Position numbers and translations under genes: made by a program
Notes under the pieces: model-generated
What the model was told of the DNA's origin: nothing
Seen by the model: only the letters and a program-made list of their open reading frames with translations
The model's database searches: none
From: Frankiales bacterium
GTDB lineage: Bacteria; Actinomycetota; Actinomycetes; Mycobacteriales; SCTD01
Reading direction: 5' to 3'
DNA: 6,204 bases
Assembly: GCA_025965495.1 (NCBI GenBank)
Contig: JAOPWW010000124.1
Span: forward strand, 1-6,204
Shown: in pieces, positions 1 through 5,831 of the stretch
Position numbering within the stretch: the stretch's first letter is position 1
How the letters are laid out: each line of letters begins with the position of its first letter

Positions 1-331
1 GGTGCCCGGCGGCGGTGAGCCTATCCCCGACGTCGAGGCCTGCTCCCCGACGGCCGCCGCGCTGCAGGGGTCCGAGCCGGACGGCGACGACAGCTACGGT
101 CCCTTCCAGCAGCAGTAGCAGCAGCACGACGCCGCCGCGACCGCCGGGGACTCCCGGGACGCTGTCGAGCAGGTGCCCGATCGCCCGGACGACCCGCTGC
201 AGGACGCGCACCAGCAGGGGCGGCTGCGCGTCCCGGTACGGCTGGCGCCGGAGCTCGTCGTGCGCCGCCCGGCGGGCGCCCTCGCGGGTCACGTCGCCGA
301 GGCCGGCGGCGAGCAGGTCCAGCCGGGTCAC
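1..331 (-). CDS. DUF4129 domain-containing membrane protein, 5' part (cut by window edge)
   Basis: The first 110 codons are present, starting at a GTG (331..329) whose last bases form a GTGA overlap with the stop of the upstream minus-strand gene. The gene runs off the left edge without a stop. The N-terminal stretch ARRAAHDELRRQPYRDAQP at residues 19-37, followed by a Leu-rich segment of about residues 66-86, then RLGPLQR and LTAAGH, matches my memory of actinobacterial DUF4129 proteins. In those, a cytoplasmic or extracytoplasmic helix precedes one membrane segment and a C-terminal helical DUF4129 domain, here outside the window. The family has no established biochemical function. It usually sits beside genes for a DUF4350 protein, a MoxR-type AAA ATPase and a DUF58 protein, which could lie further left. 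The membrane segment is odd in having Glu76 in the middle. Translational coupling to the upstream gene is inferred from the overlap. Confidence 0.8.
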   Translation of the reverse strand, partial: MTRLDLLAAGLGDVTREGARRAAHDELRRQPYRDAQPPLLVRVLQRVVRAIGHLLDSVPGVPGGRGGVVLLLLLLEGTVAVVAVRLGPLQRGGRRGAGLDVGDRLTAAGH

Positions 332-1575
332 GACCGGACGGCCGCCGCCTGCAGGGCGACGTCGAGGCCCTCGGCGCGCATCCGCCGGTCGACGTACAGC
401 AGGGCGCGGACCCCGGCGGTGAAGGGCGCGACCAGGGTGGAGGCGACGCCCGCGCCGATCGTGGTGAGGGCCAGGGAGCGGCTCGAGACGCTCGAGCCGC
501 TGCCGCCGGACAGGGCCGCGAAGGGGTTGCTGTCGCCGCCGAGCAGCGAGAACGGCAGCTGCAGCACCTGCGCGACGACCGAGCCGATGAGCACGGTCAG
601 CAGGAGCACCCCGAGGACCCGCCAGGAGGAGCCGCGCACCAGCGACCAGGAGCGTCGCAGCGACGTCCTGACCCCGGCGTCCTCGAGCACGACGACGGGG
701 GAGGCCAACGACAGCCGCACGAACGTCACGGCGGACAGGACCGAGGCCGCGACCAGCAGCAGGCCCCCGACGACCGTGCCCGCGGCCCCGCTCACCACGG
801 CCAGCCCGGCGAGGACGGCGGCCCCGACGGCGACCGGCAGGACGGCCAGCACCGGCACGAGCAGTGCCACGCCGACGAGCCGCAGCAGGCGCGAGCGCGT
901 GGTCGCCCACAGCTCCGCCGACGTCAGGGGCTGCCCGAGGACCGCCTTGCCGGCGATGCCGGTCATGAACCCGGACAGGACGGCAGACGACACCGTGCCG
1001 AAGACCAGCGCCACGGACCCGGCGCCGGCCACACCCGCGAACAGGCCGACCAGGGCGTCGGTGTCCCCCGCGCGCAGCGCCGCCGGGTCGACGTCGAACA
1101 GCGGACGCAGCAGGGTGAACACGAGCACGAGCTGCACCAGCGTGGTGACGAGGGCGAGCACCGCCGAGACGCCGAGCGCGGGGCGCGGGTAGCCGCGGAC
1201 CAGCCCGACCGACCCGTCGAGCAGCTCGCCGAGCCCGAGCGGCCGCAGCGGCACGACCCCGGGCCGGGGCGCCTGCGGGACCGAGGACGCCCAGCCGGCC
1301 TGCCCCTGCCACCCGGCCTGCCCCTCCCACGCCGGCTGCCCCTGCCACCCGGGCTGCCCCTGCCACGCCGGCTGCCCCTGCCATCCGGCCTGCCCCTGCC
1401 ACGCCGGCTGCCCCTGGACCTGACCCTGGGCCTGGCCCTGCCACGACGACGGGACGGGCGCGGCCGACCAGCCCTGCGCCGGGACGCCTGCCGGCGGCGC
1501 GGCCAGCGGCTCCGGCGGGGGAGTCCTGCGGGGCTCGCCGGGGGAGGTCCACCCGGCGCCTGTCGGCTCGCTCAT
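328..1575 (-). CDS. Multi-pass membrane protein resembling the glycerophosphoryl diester phosphodiesterase membrane domain
   Basis: A 415-residue protein. Residues 1-100 are a soluble, Pro/Gln/Gly/Trp-rich low-complexity region with seven hexapeptide repeats (54-95). The rest is hydrophobic, with about six predicted membrane segments near 134-158, 174-203, 231-256, 260-290, 318-340 and 369-395. The motif RPLGLGELLDGSVGLVRGYP (111-130) just before the first segment, and LASPVVVLEDAGVRTSLRRS (290-309) before the fifth, are typical of the actinobacterial family annotated as GPDPase membrane domain proteins. No GDPD catalytic domain is present, so enzyme activity should not be assumed and its role is unknown. 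ATG at 1575 was chosen over the upstream in-frame start at 1674 because a GGGAG sits just upstream and the protein then begins MSEPTGAGW. The longer version would add 33 unlikely residues and cover most of the divergent promoter region. It overlaps the DUF4129 gene by GTGA, suggesting an operon. Confidence 0.82.
   Translation of the reverse strand: MSEPTGAGWTSPGEPRRTPPPEPLAAPPAGVPAQGWSAAPVPSSWQGQAQGQVQGQPAWQGQAGWQGQPAWQGQPGWQGQPAWEGQAGWQGQAGWASSVPQAPRPGVVPLRPLGLGELLDGSVGLVRGYPRPALGVSAVLALVTTLVQLVLVFTLLRPLFDVDPAALRAGDTDALVGLFAGVAGAGSVALVFGTVSSAVLSGFMTGIAGKAVLGQPLTSAELWATTRSRLLRLVGVALLVPVLAVLPVAVGAAVLAGLAVVSGAAGTVVGGLLLVAASVLSAVTFVRLSLASPVVVLEDAGVRTSLRRSWSLVRGSSWRVLGVLLLTVLIGSVVAQVLQLPFSLLGGDSNPFAALSGGSGSSVSSRSLALTTIGAGVASTLVAPFTAGVRALLYVDRRMRAEGLDVALQAAAVRS
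1291..1416 (-). repeat. Seven tandem 18-bp units encoding (Q/E)GQ(A/P)(A/G)W hexapeptides
   Basis: Residues 54-95 of the membrane protein are seven exact-length hexapeptides: QGQPAW, QGQAGW, QGQPAW, QGQPGW, QGQPAW, EGQAGW and QGQAGW. Each unit is 18 bp, 126 bp in all, with differences mostly at the Pro/Ala and Ala/Gly codons and one Glu for Gln. A degenerate lead-in (WQGQAQGQVQGQ, 45-56) suggests older decayed units. The array is in frame and lies in the disordered N-terminal tail before the first membrane segment. Confidence 0.95.
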
Positions 1576-1578
1576 CGG

Positions 1579-1583
1579 CTCCC
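1579..1583 (-). promoter_or_regulatory. Ribosome binding site of the GPDPase-like membrane protein
   Basis: On the minus strand GGGAG lies three bases before ATG at 1575. The spacing is short, but this is the only purine-rich Shine-Dalgarno-like stretch near a plausible start, and it decides the start chosen for this gene. Confidence 0.5.
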
Positions 1584-1678
1584 GCTCGTGTCGTCCCGCT
1601 GCGGCGCCGGCACTCCACCCGGCGACGTCGTCATCGTGGCACGCGCCCCCGTCCCTGCGCCCGGGTGCGACCATGGGG

Positions 1679-1708
1679 CTGTGGACGAGCAGGCGCCTGT
1701 GGACGAGC
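1679..1708 (+). repeat. 12-bp direct repeat CTGTGGACGAGC, containing DnaA-box-like nonamers
   Basis: CTGTGGACGAGC occurs at 1679-1690 and again at 1697-1708, 18 bp apart, directly before mtrA. On the minus strand each copy contains TCGTCCACA (1680-1688 and 1698-1706). This differs at one base from the preferred actinobacterial DnaA box TTGTCCACA and fits the relaxed Streptomyces consensus as I recall it. The repeat is certain; DnaA binding is conjecture. Confidence 0.6.
1701..1707 (+). promoter_or_regulatory. Likely ribosome binding site of mtrA
   Basis: GGACGAG ends five bases before GTG at 1713 and is partly complementary to the 16S rRNA 3' end (GGA and GAG). It lies within the second copy of the 12-bp direct repeat, so a protein bound to the repeat could also affect translation initiation signals or the promoter. 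Confidence 0.4.
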
Positions 1709-1712
1709 GCGC

Positions 1713-2414
1713 GTGAAGGGCCGGGTGCTCGTCGTCGACGACGACCCGGCGCTGGCCGAGATGCTCGGCATCGTGCTGCGGGGCGAGGGCCTCGAGCCGT
1801 CGTTCGTCGCCGACGGCAGCCTCGCGCTCGCGGCGTTCCGGCGCGACCGGCCCGACGTCGTGCTGCTCGACGTCATGCTGCCGGGCCTGGACGGGATCGA
1901 GGTCTGCCGGCAGATCCGCGCCGAGAGCGGCGTCCCGATCGTCATGCTGACGGCCCGCAGCGACACGGTCGACGTCGTCCTCGGGCTGGAGAGCGGCGCG
2001 GACGACTACGTCGTCAAGCCGTTCAAGCCCAAGGAGCTCGTGGCCCGGGTCAGGGCCCGGCTGCGGGTGCGTGACGACGGCGAGCCCGAGCAGCTGTCCA
2101 TCGGCCCGGAGGACGACCCGGTCCTCATCGACGTGCAGGGCCACCGCGTCCTGCGCACCACCGAGGGGCGGCCGGAGCAGCTGTCCCTGACGCCGCTGGA
2201 GTTCGACCTGCTGGTCGCGCTCGCGCGCCGGCCCCGCACCGTCTTCACCCGCGAGGTCCTGCTCGAGCAGGTCTGGCACTACCGGCACGCCGCCGACACG
2301 CGGCTGGTCAACGTCCACGTGCAGCGGCTGCGGGCCAAGGTCGAGCGCGACCCGGAGCACCCCCAGGTCGTCGTCACCGTCCGGGGGGTCGGCTACAAGG
2401 CCGGCCCGCCCTGA
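1713..2414 (+). CDS. mtrA: Response regulator MtrA (OmpR/PhoB family)
   Basis: A 233-residue DNA-binding response regulator. It is the cytoplasmic output of the MtrA-MtrB system, which in actinobacteria controls cell wall, division and replication genes. The receiver domain spans about residues 4-118, with acidic pocket D9/D10, phospho-acceptor D53 (in LLDVMLPGLDG), T80 and K102. The block LGLESGADDYVVKPFKPKEL (90-109) is nearly identical to Mycobacterium tuberculosis MtrA as I recall it. The winged-helix domain spans about 128-233, with LTPLEFDLLVALARRP, a recognition-helix region DTRLVNVHVQRLRAKVE (195-211) and the family C-terminus VRGVGYKAGPP. GTG at 1713 was chosen because it places VLVVDDD at the normal distance from the start; the in-frame GTG at 1665 would add 16 Cys/Arg-rich residues absent from the family. 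The effector domain is a few residues longer than in mycobacteria around 132-136 and 149-156. Confidence 0.97.
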   Translation: MKGRVLVVDDDPALAEMLGIVLRGEGLEPSFVADGSLALAAFRRDRPDVVLLDVMLPGLDGIEVCRQIRAESGVPIVMLTARSDTVDVVLGLESGADDYVVKPFKPKELVARVRARLRVRDDGEPEQLSIGPEDDPVLIDVQGHRVLRTTEGRPEQLSLTPLEFDLLVALARRPRTVFTREVLLEQVWHYRHAADTRLVNVHVQRLRAKVERDPEHPQVVVTVRGVGYKAGPP

Positions 2415-2415
2415 G

Positions 2416-2448
2416 CGCGCCGGGCCCGCGCTGAGCACGCCCGGCGCG
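2416..2448 (+). other. 10-bp perfect GC inverted repeat right after mtrA
   Basis: CGCGCCGGGC (2416-2425) is perfectly complementary to GCCCGGCGCG (2439-2448), with a 13-base loop. It begins one base after the mtrA stop. No T-tract follows, so it is not a classical intrinsic terminator. It could be a processing or stabilising 3' hairpin, a partial terminator or an attenuator setting the mtrA to mtrB ratio. GC-rich DNA yields such pairings by chance more often than average, but a perfect 10-bp stem at this exact position is notable. Confidence 0.55.
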
Positions 2449-2538
2449 GCGCGCACCCCCAGCGCCTCGAGCACCCCGCCCCGGGGGGTCGTCCCCGTCG
2501 CAGCGGTCCGGGGGGCGGGCGGCGCCCTGCGCGAGCGG

Positions 2539-4110
2539 GTGCTGCCGCCGCTCGCCGACGCCGGGAGCCGGCTGGCCCGTCGCTGGCGGCGCTCGCTGCA
2601 GGCGCGGGTCGTGGCCACGACGCTGGTCGTGTCGGGCGTCGTCGTGCTGCTGCTCGCCACGCTGCTGCTCGACCAGGTCGGGCGCGGGCTCGTCGAGGCC
2701 AAGCAGCGGTCGGCCCTGTCGGAGGCGCGCGGCGGGGCGCTGCAGGCGCAGGTGGTCCTCGACGCCGCGACCAGCCAGGACAAGCTCGTCGTCGAGGCCC
2801 TGCTGGCGCAGCTGACCGAGACGCTCGGGGAGCGCGGGGCGACCGGCGACCTGTACGACGTCGTCGTCGTGGGACCGCCCGGCAGCAACCTGTACCGCTA
2901 CGGCGCCCGCGGCCCCGGGGACGTCCCCGCCGCCCTGACCGCCCGCCTGGCCACCGCCTCGCCGGCCTACGCCTACGCCGAGACGGACGGGGACCACGGG
3001 CCCGAGCAGACCCTGGTGGTCGGGACCGTCCTGTCGACGCCGCTCGGGCCGCACCGGCTGCTGCAGTTCTTCCCGCTGGCCGACGAGCTGCAGACCTACG
3101 CCCTCGTGCGCCGCACGGCGGCCGCGGCCGGCCTGCTGCTCGTCGTGCTCCTCGCGCTGATCGCCCTGCTCGTCACCCGGCAGGTCGTGTCGCCGGTGCG
3201 GCTCGCGGCCCGCACCGCCGAGCGGCTGGCGGCCGGCCGGCTGGAGGAGCGGATGGAGGCGCGCGGCGAGGACGAGCTCGCGGTGCTGGCGCACAGCTTC
3301 AACACCATGGCGGCCTCGCTCCAGGAGCAGATCGGCCGGCTCGAGCAGCTGTCGCTGCTGCAGCGGCGGTTCGTCTCCGACGTCTCCCACGAGCTGCGCA
3401 CGCCCCTGACCACGGTGCGGATGGCCGCGGACGTCCTGCACGAGGGCCGCGGGGGCTTCCCGCCGGCGGTCGCCCGCAGCGCCGAGCTGCTGCAGACCGA
3501 GCTCGACCGCTTCGAGGAGCTGCTCGTCGACCTGCTCGAGATCAGCCGCTACGACGCCGGGGCCGCCTCGCTGGACGCCGAGCCCACCGACCTCGTCGCC
3601 CTGGCCGACCGCGTGCTGTCCCGGGCCGAGGCGCTGGCCCGGGCCAAGGGCAGCGCGCTGGTGCTGCGCTCGGACGGGCCGGTCGTGGTCGAGGTCGACC
3701 AGGTGCGGCTCGAGCGGGTGCTGCGCAACCTCGTCGTCAACGCCGTCGAGCACGGCGAGGGCCGGCCGGTGGAGGTCCAGGTGCAGGGCGGCCCCACGAC
3801 GGCGGCCGTCGTCGTGCGCGACCGGGGGGTCGGGCTGCGGGCCGGGCACGAGCAGCTGGTCTTCACCCGGTTCTGGCGCGGCGACCCCTCGCGCGCCCGA
3901 ACGACGGGAGGCACCGGGCTCGGGCTCGCCATCGCCCGCGAGGACGTCCGGCTGCACGGCGGGGAGCTCGAGGCGTGGGGCGCCCCCGGCGTCGGGGCGT
4001 CGTTCCGGGTCACCCTCCCGGCCCGCGTCGGCGGCCCGCTCGGGCCGAGCCCGCTCCCGCTCGTGCCGGTCGACGTCCTGCCCGGCGCGGACCGGGTGGC
4101 GACGCCGTGA
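2539..4110 (+). CDS. mtrB: Sensor histidine kinase MtrB
   Basis: A 523-residue membrane histidine kinase, partner of MtrA. Order: basic N-tail with WRRSLQARVV (16-25); membrane segment about 25-46; extracytoplasmic sensor region about 47-188; second membrane segment about 191-213; HAMP linker about 214-268. The HisKA domain follows, with phosphorylated His284 in SDVSHELRTPL, then the HATPase domain with N box RNLVVNAVEHG (396-406), G1 box DRGVG (428-432), F box FTRFWRGDPSR and G2 box GGTGLGL (457-463). All catalytic motifs are intact. A Pro/Val-rich tail (497-523) is poorly conserved. GTG at 2539 is the only ATG/GTG/TTG start in frame between mtrA and the first membrane segment, but its Shine-Dalgarno is weak. 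The frame is open and strongly GC-biased all the way back to the mtrA stop, so a longer N-terminus from CTG at 2431 cannot be excluded. The stop overlaps lpqB by GTGA. Confidence 0.95.
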   Translation: MLPPLADAGSRLARRWRRSLQARVVATTLVVSGVVVLLLATLLLDQVGRGLVEAKQRSALSEARGGALQAQVVLDAATSQDKLVVEALLAQLTETLGERGATGDLYDVVVVGPPGSNLYRYGARGPGDVPAALTARLATASPAYAYAETDGDHGPEQTLVVGTVLSTPLGPHRLLQFFPLADELQTYALVRRTAAAAGLLLVVLLALIALLVTRQVVSPVRLAARTAERLAAGRLEERMEARGEDELAVLAHSFNTMAASLQEQIGRLEQLSLLQRRFVSDVSHELRTPLTTVRMAADVLHEGRGGFPPAVARSAELLQTELDRFEELLVDLLEISRYDAGAASLDAEPTDLVALADRVLSRAEALARAKGSALVLRSDGPVVVEVDQVRLERVLRNLVVNAVEHGEGRPVEVQVQGGPTTAAVVVRDRGVGLRAGHEQLVFTRFWRGDPSRARTTGGTGLGLAIAREDVRLHGGELEAWGAPGVGASFRVTLPARVGGPLGPSPLPLVPVDVLPGADRVATP

Positions 4111-5831
4111 GGCGGGGCCTGCTGGCGCTGCTCGTGGCGCTGCTGCTGACGGCGTGCGGGCTGCCCCTGCCCGGGGGGGTGCAGACGCCGGGACGCGTCC
4201 CCGAGGGCAACGCGAAGGACGACGAGGTCGAGGTGCTGCCGCCCGGGCCCGCGGAGAAGGCCTCGGCGGTCGAGATCGTCACCACGTTCCTCGGCGCGCA
4301 GCGCAGCCCGGAGGACGCCCACGCCGTCGCCCGGATGTTCCTCACGCCGGAGGCGGCCGCCCGGTGGGACGATCGGGCCGGGGTGAAGGTCTACGACCCG
4401 TCGCGGCTGGTCGTCACGCAGCCGGCGCCCGAGACCGTCCGGGTCGTGTCGCAGCTGACCGCGGAGGTCGACGCGCGGGGCGTCTACCGGCGCAGCGCCC
4501 GGCAGGACACCGAGGACTACCGCGTGAGCTGCACCGCCGGCCGGTGCCGCATCGCCGCCCTCCCACGCGGACTGCGGCTCGACTCGGCCACGCTCGGCCG
4601 CTCCTTCTCGCCCCGGTCCGTGCACTTCCTGGCGCCTCCGCTGGCGGGAGCCGCCTCCGGGGCCGCCCCCCACCTGGTCGCGGACCTGCGCTGGCTGCCC
4701 CGGACCTCGCCGGCGCAGGCTCTGGTCCAGGCCGTGCTGGACGGGCCGTCACGGGTGCTCGACGGCAGCGCCCGGACGGCCGTGCCGGGCGGCACCCACC
4801 TGCTGCAGGACGTGCAGACCGCGGCCGACGGGACCGTCACCGTCGACCTGTCCCCGGAGGTGCTGGCGCTCGACCCGGCCGCCCGCGAGGACCTGTCCGC
4901 GCAGCTGGTGTGGACGCTGCGAGCGCTGCAGACCGGCTTCACCCGGCTGCGCCTGCTGGCCGCGGGCCGCCCGCTCGTGGTCGACGGCAGCGCCGCCCCC
5001 CAGGACGCCGACGCCTGGCCGGCCTACGACCCCGAGCGCCTGCCCAGCCGGGTCCCGGCGCTGTACGTGGCGGACCGGGCGCTGCGCAGCCTCGTCGACG
5101 GCGGGCTCGCCACCAGCGACGCCACCGAGGGCAGGCTGCCGGTCGACGTCGCCGCGAGCAGCCCCTCGGGCTTCCTCGGGCTGCTGACGCGCCGCGACGA
5201 CGGCGGCGCGGACCTCCGCACCGGCCCCCAGGCGGGTCCCTTCGGCAGGCCCCGGCTGTCCGGGGACGTCTCCTCGCCGTCGTGGGGGAGCGGGGACCAG
5301 GGGCTGTTCGTGCTGCGCGCGGGCCGGGTGGTCCTGCTGCCTCCGGAGGGCGCTGCCGTCCCCGTTCCGGTGGTGTCGGACGGGCGGCCGCTGCGGGCGG
5401 TGCGGGTCTCCCGCGACGGCGTCAAGGTGGCGCTGCTGGTCGGGGACGCGGACCGGCCCCACCTGGTGGTCGGCCGCCTGGTCCAGGGGGCCCGCGGTCC
5501 GCGGATCACCGACCTCGAGGAGGTCGTCCCGACCCTTACCGGCGTGGTCGACGTCGCGTGGGAGACCGGGACCGGGCTCGTCGTGCTCGAGACCTCCCCC
5601 CAGGGCGTGCTGCCGGCCCGCGTCCCGGTCGACGGCGCCACCGTGACCGTCCTCGGCAGCCGCCTGCCCCAGGGGGTGACCCCGGTGGGCCTCACCGCGG
5701 CCGCGGGACGCCCCGTGGTGCTCGCGGCCCGTCGCGACGCCGACCCCGGCGGCCCGCTGACGCTGTACCGCGAGCAGGACGCGGAGTTCGTCAAGCAGGC
5801 GCCGGGCAGCGAGCCGTTCTACCCCGGGTAG
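4107..5831 (+). CDS. lpqB: Lipoprotein LpqB, accessory to MtrAB signalling
   Basis: A 574-residue exported lipoprotein. The first 17 residues form a lipoprotein signal: VRRG, a Leu/Ala core, then lipobox LTAC, with Cys17 as the lipid-modified residue. An N-terminal domain (about 50-155, including VEIVTTFLGAQRSPEDAHAV) is followed by a GerMN-type domain (about 192-298, with TVTVDLSPEVLALD) and a C-terminal beta-propeller-like LpqB domain (about 317-561). The C-terminus FYPG is typical of the family. In mycobacteria LpqB interacts with the outer domain of MtrB and affects MtrA phosphorylation; the same role here is inferred from gene order. GTG at 4107 was chosen because it puts the lipobox at residue 17. 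The upstream in-frame start at 3975 would bury the signal peptide behind 44 Arg/Pro-rich residues read out of frame through the end of mtrB. The GTGA overlap with mtrB implies translational coupling. An unusual CTAGRC motif (Cys142, Cys147) may form a disulfide. Confidence 0.95.
   Translation: MRRGLLALLVALLLTACGLPLPGGVQTPGRVPEGNAKDDEVEVLPPGPAEKASAVEIVTTFLGAQRSPEDAHAVARMFLTPEAAARWDDRAGVKVYDPSRLVVTQPAPETVRVVSQLTAEVDARGVYRRSARQDTEDYRVSCTAGRCRIAALPRGLRLDSATLGRSFSPRSVHFLAPPLAGAASGAAPHLVADLRWLPRTSPAQALVQAVLDGPSRVLDGSARTAVPGGTHLLQDVQTAADGTVTVDLSPEVLALDPAAREDLSAQLVWTLRALQTGFTRLRLLAAGRPLVVDGSAAPQDADAWPAYDPERLPSRVPALYVADRALRSLVDGGLATSDATEGRLPVDVAASSPSGFLGLLTRRDDGGADLRTGPQAGPFGRPRLSGDVSSPSWGSGDQGLFVLRAGRVVLLPPEGAAVPVPVVSDGRPLRAVRVSRDGVKVALLVGDADRPHLVVGRLVQGARGPRITDLEEVVPTLTGVVDVAWETGTGLVVLETSPQGVLPARVPVDGATVTVLGSRLPQGVTPVGLTAAAGRPVVLAARRDADPGGPLTLYREQDAEFVKQAPGSEPFYPG

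Larger units (their letters stand above)
1576..1712. promoter_or_regulatory. Divergent intergenic region between the membrane-protein operon and mtrA
   Basis: This 137-bp stretch separates two genes transcribed away from each other, so it should hold promoters for both. No convincing -10/-35 pair could be read by eye. No GTAAC-type direct repeat, as described for MtrA binding in Streptomyces, was seen. The right end holds a 12-bp direct repeat next to the mtrA start. Confidence 0.55.

Noticed and set aside
107..127. CAG-like trinucleotide run considered as a microsatellite or CRISPR-like repeat
   Set aside because: It is only seven triplets with an interruption and simply codes a Leu run in a membrane segment; there is no repeat-spacer structure.
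173..1192. Plus-strand open frame of 339 codons opposite the membrane protein gene
   Set aside because: Its Thr/Arg/Ala/Pro-rich translation is the typical reverse reading of a hydrophobic GC-rich gene. The minus-strand frame has clear membrane segments and family motifs.
1291..1416. 18-bp repeats considered as a CRISPR array or iteron origin
   Set aside because: The units are directly adjacent with no spacers, keep the reading frame of a gene, and vary at codon positions that preserve the hexapeptide, so they are a coding repeat.
1673..2074. Plus-strand frame starting at the ATG at 1673, beginning MGLWTSRRLWTSAR, considered as a leader peptide of mtrA
   Set aside because: It has no stop near the mtrA start and runs on out of frame through mtrA as Arg/Pro-rich sequence, so it does not form a short leader. 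The LWTS repeat is only the translated 12-bp DNA repeat.
2474..2520. Run of C-rich and G-rich blocks with an 8-bp inverted match (CCCGCCCC at 2475-2482 and GGGGCGGG at 2512-2519)
   Set aside because: The loop is 29 bases and the blocks are low complexity, so the pairing is likely by chance in this composition; the hairpin at 2416-2448 is much stronger.
1572..2888. Minus-strand open frame of 438 codons opposite mtrA and the start of mtrB
   Set aside because: It crosses the divergent intergenic region and two real genes. Its Ser/Arg/Asp/Val-rich translation matches no family I know.
2374..3957. Long minus-strand open frame of 527 codons opposite mtrB
   Set aside because: Its translation is Gln/Gly/Arg/Asp/His-rich low complexity with no domain, and it runs antisense to mtrB whose motifs are intact. 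Such frames are expected opposite GC-biased genes because stops are rare on the complementary strand.
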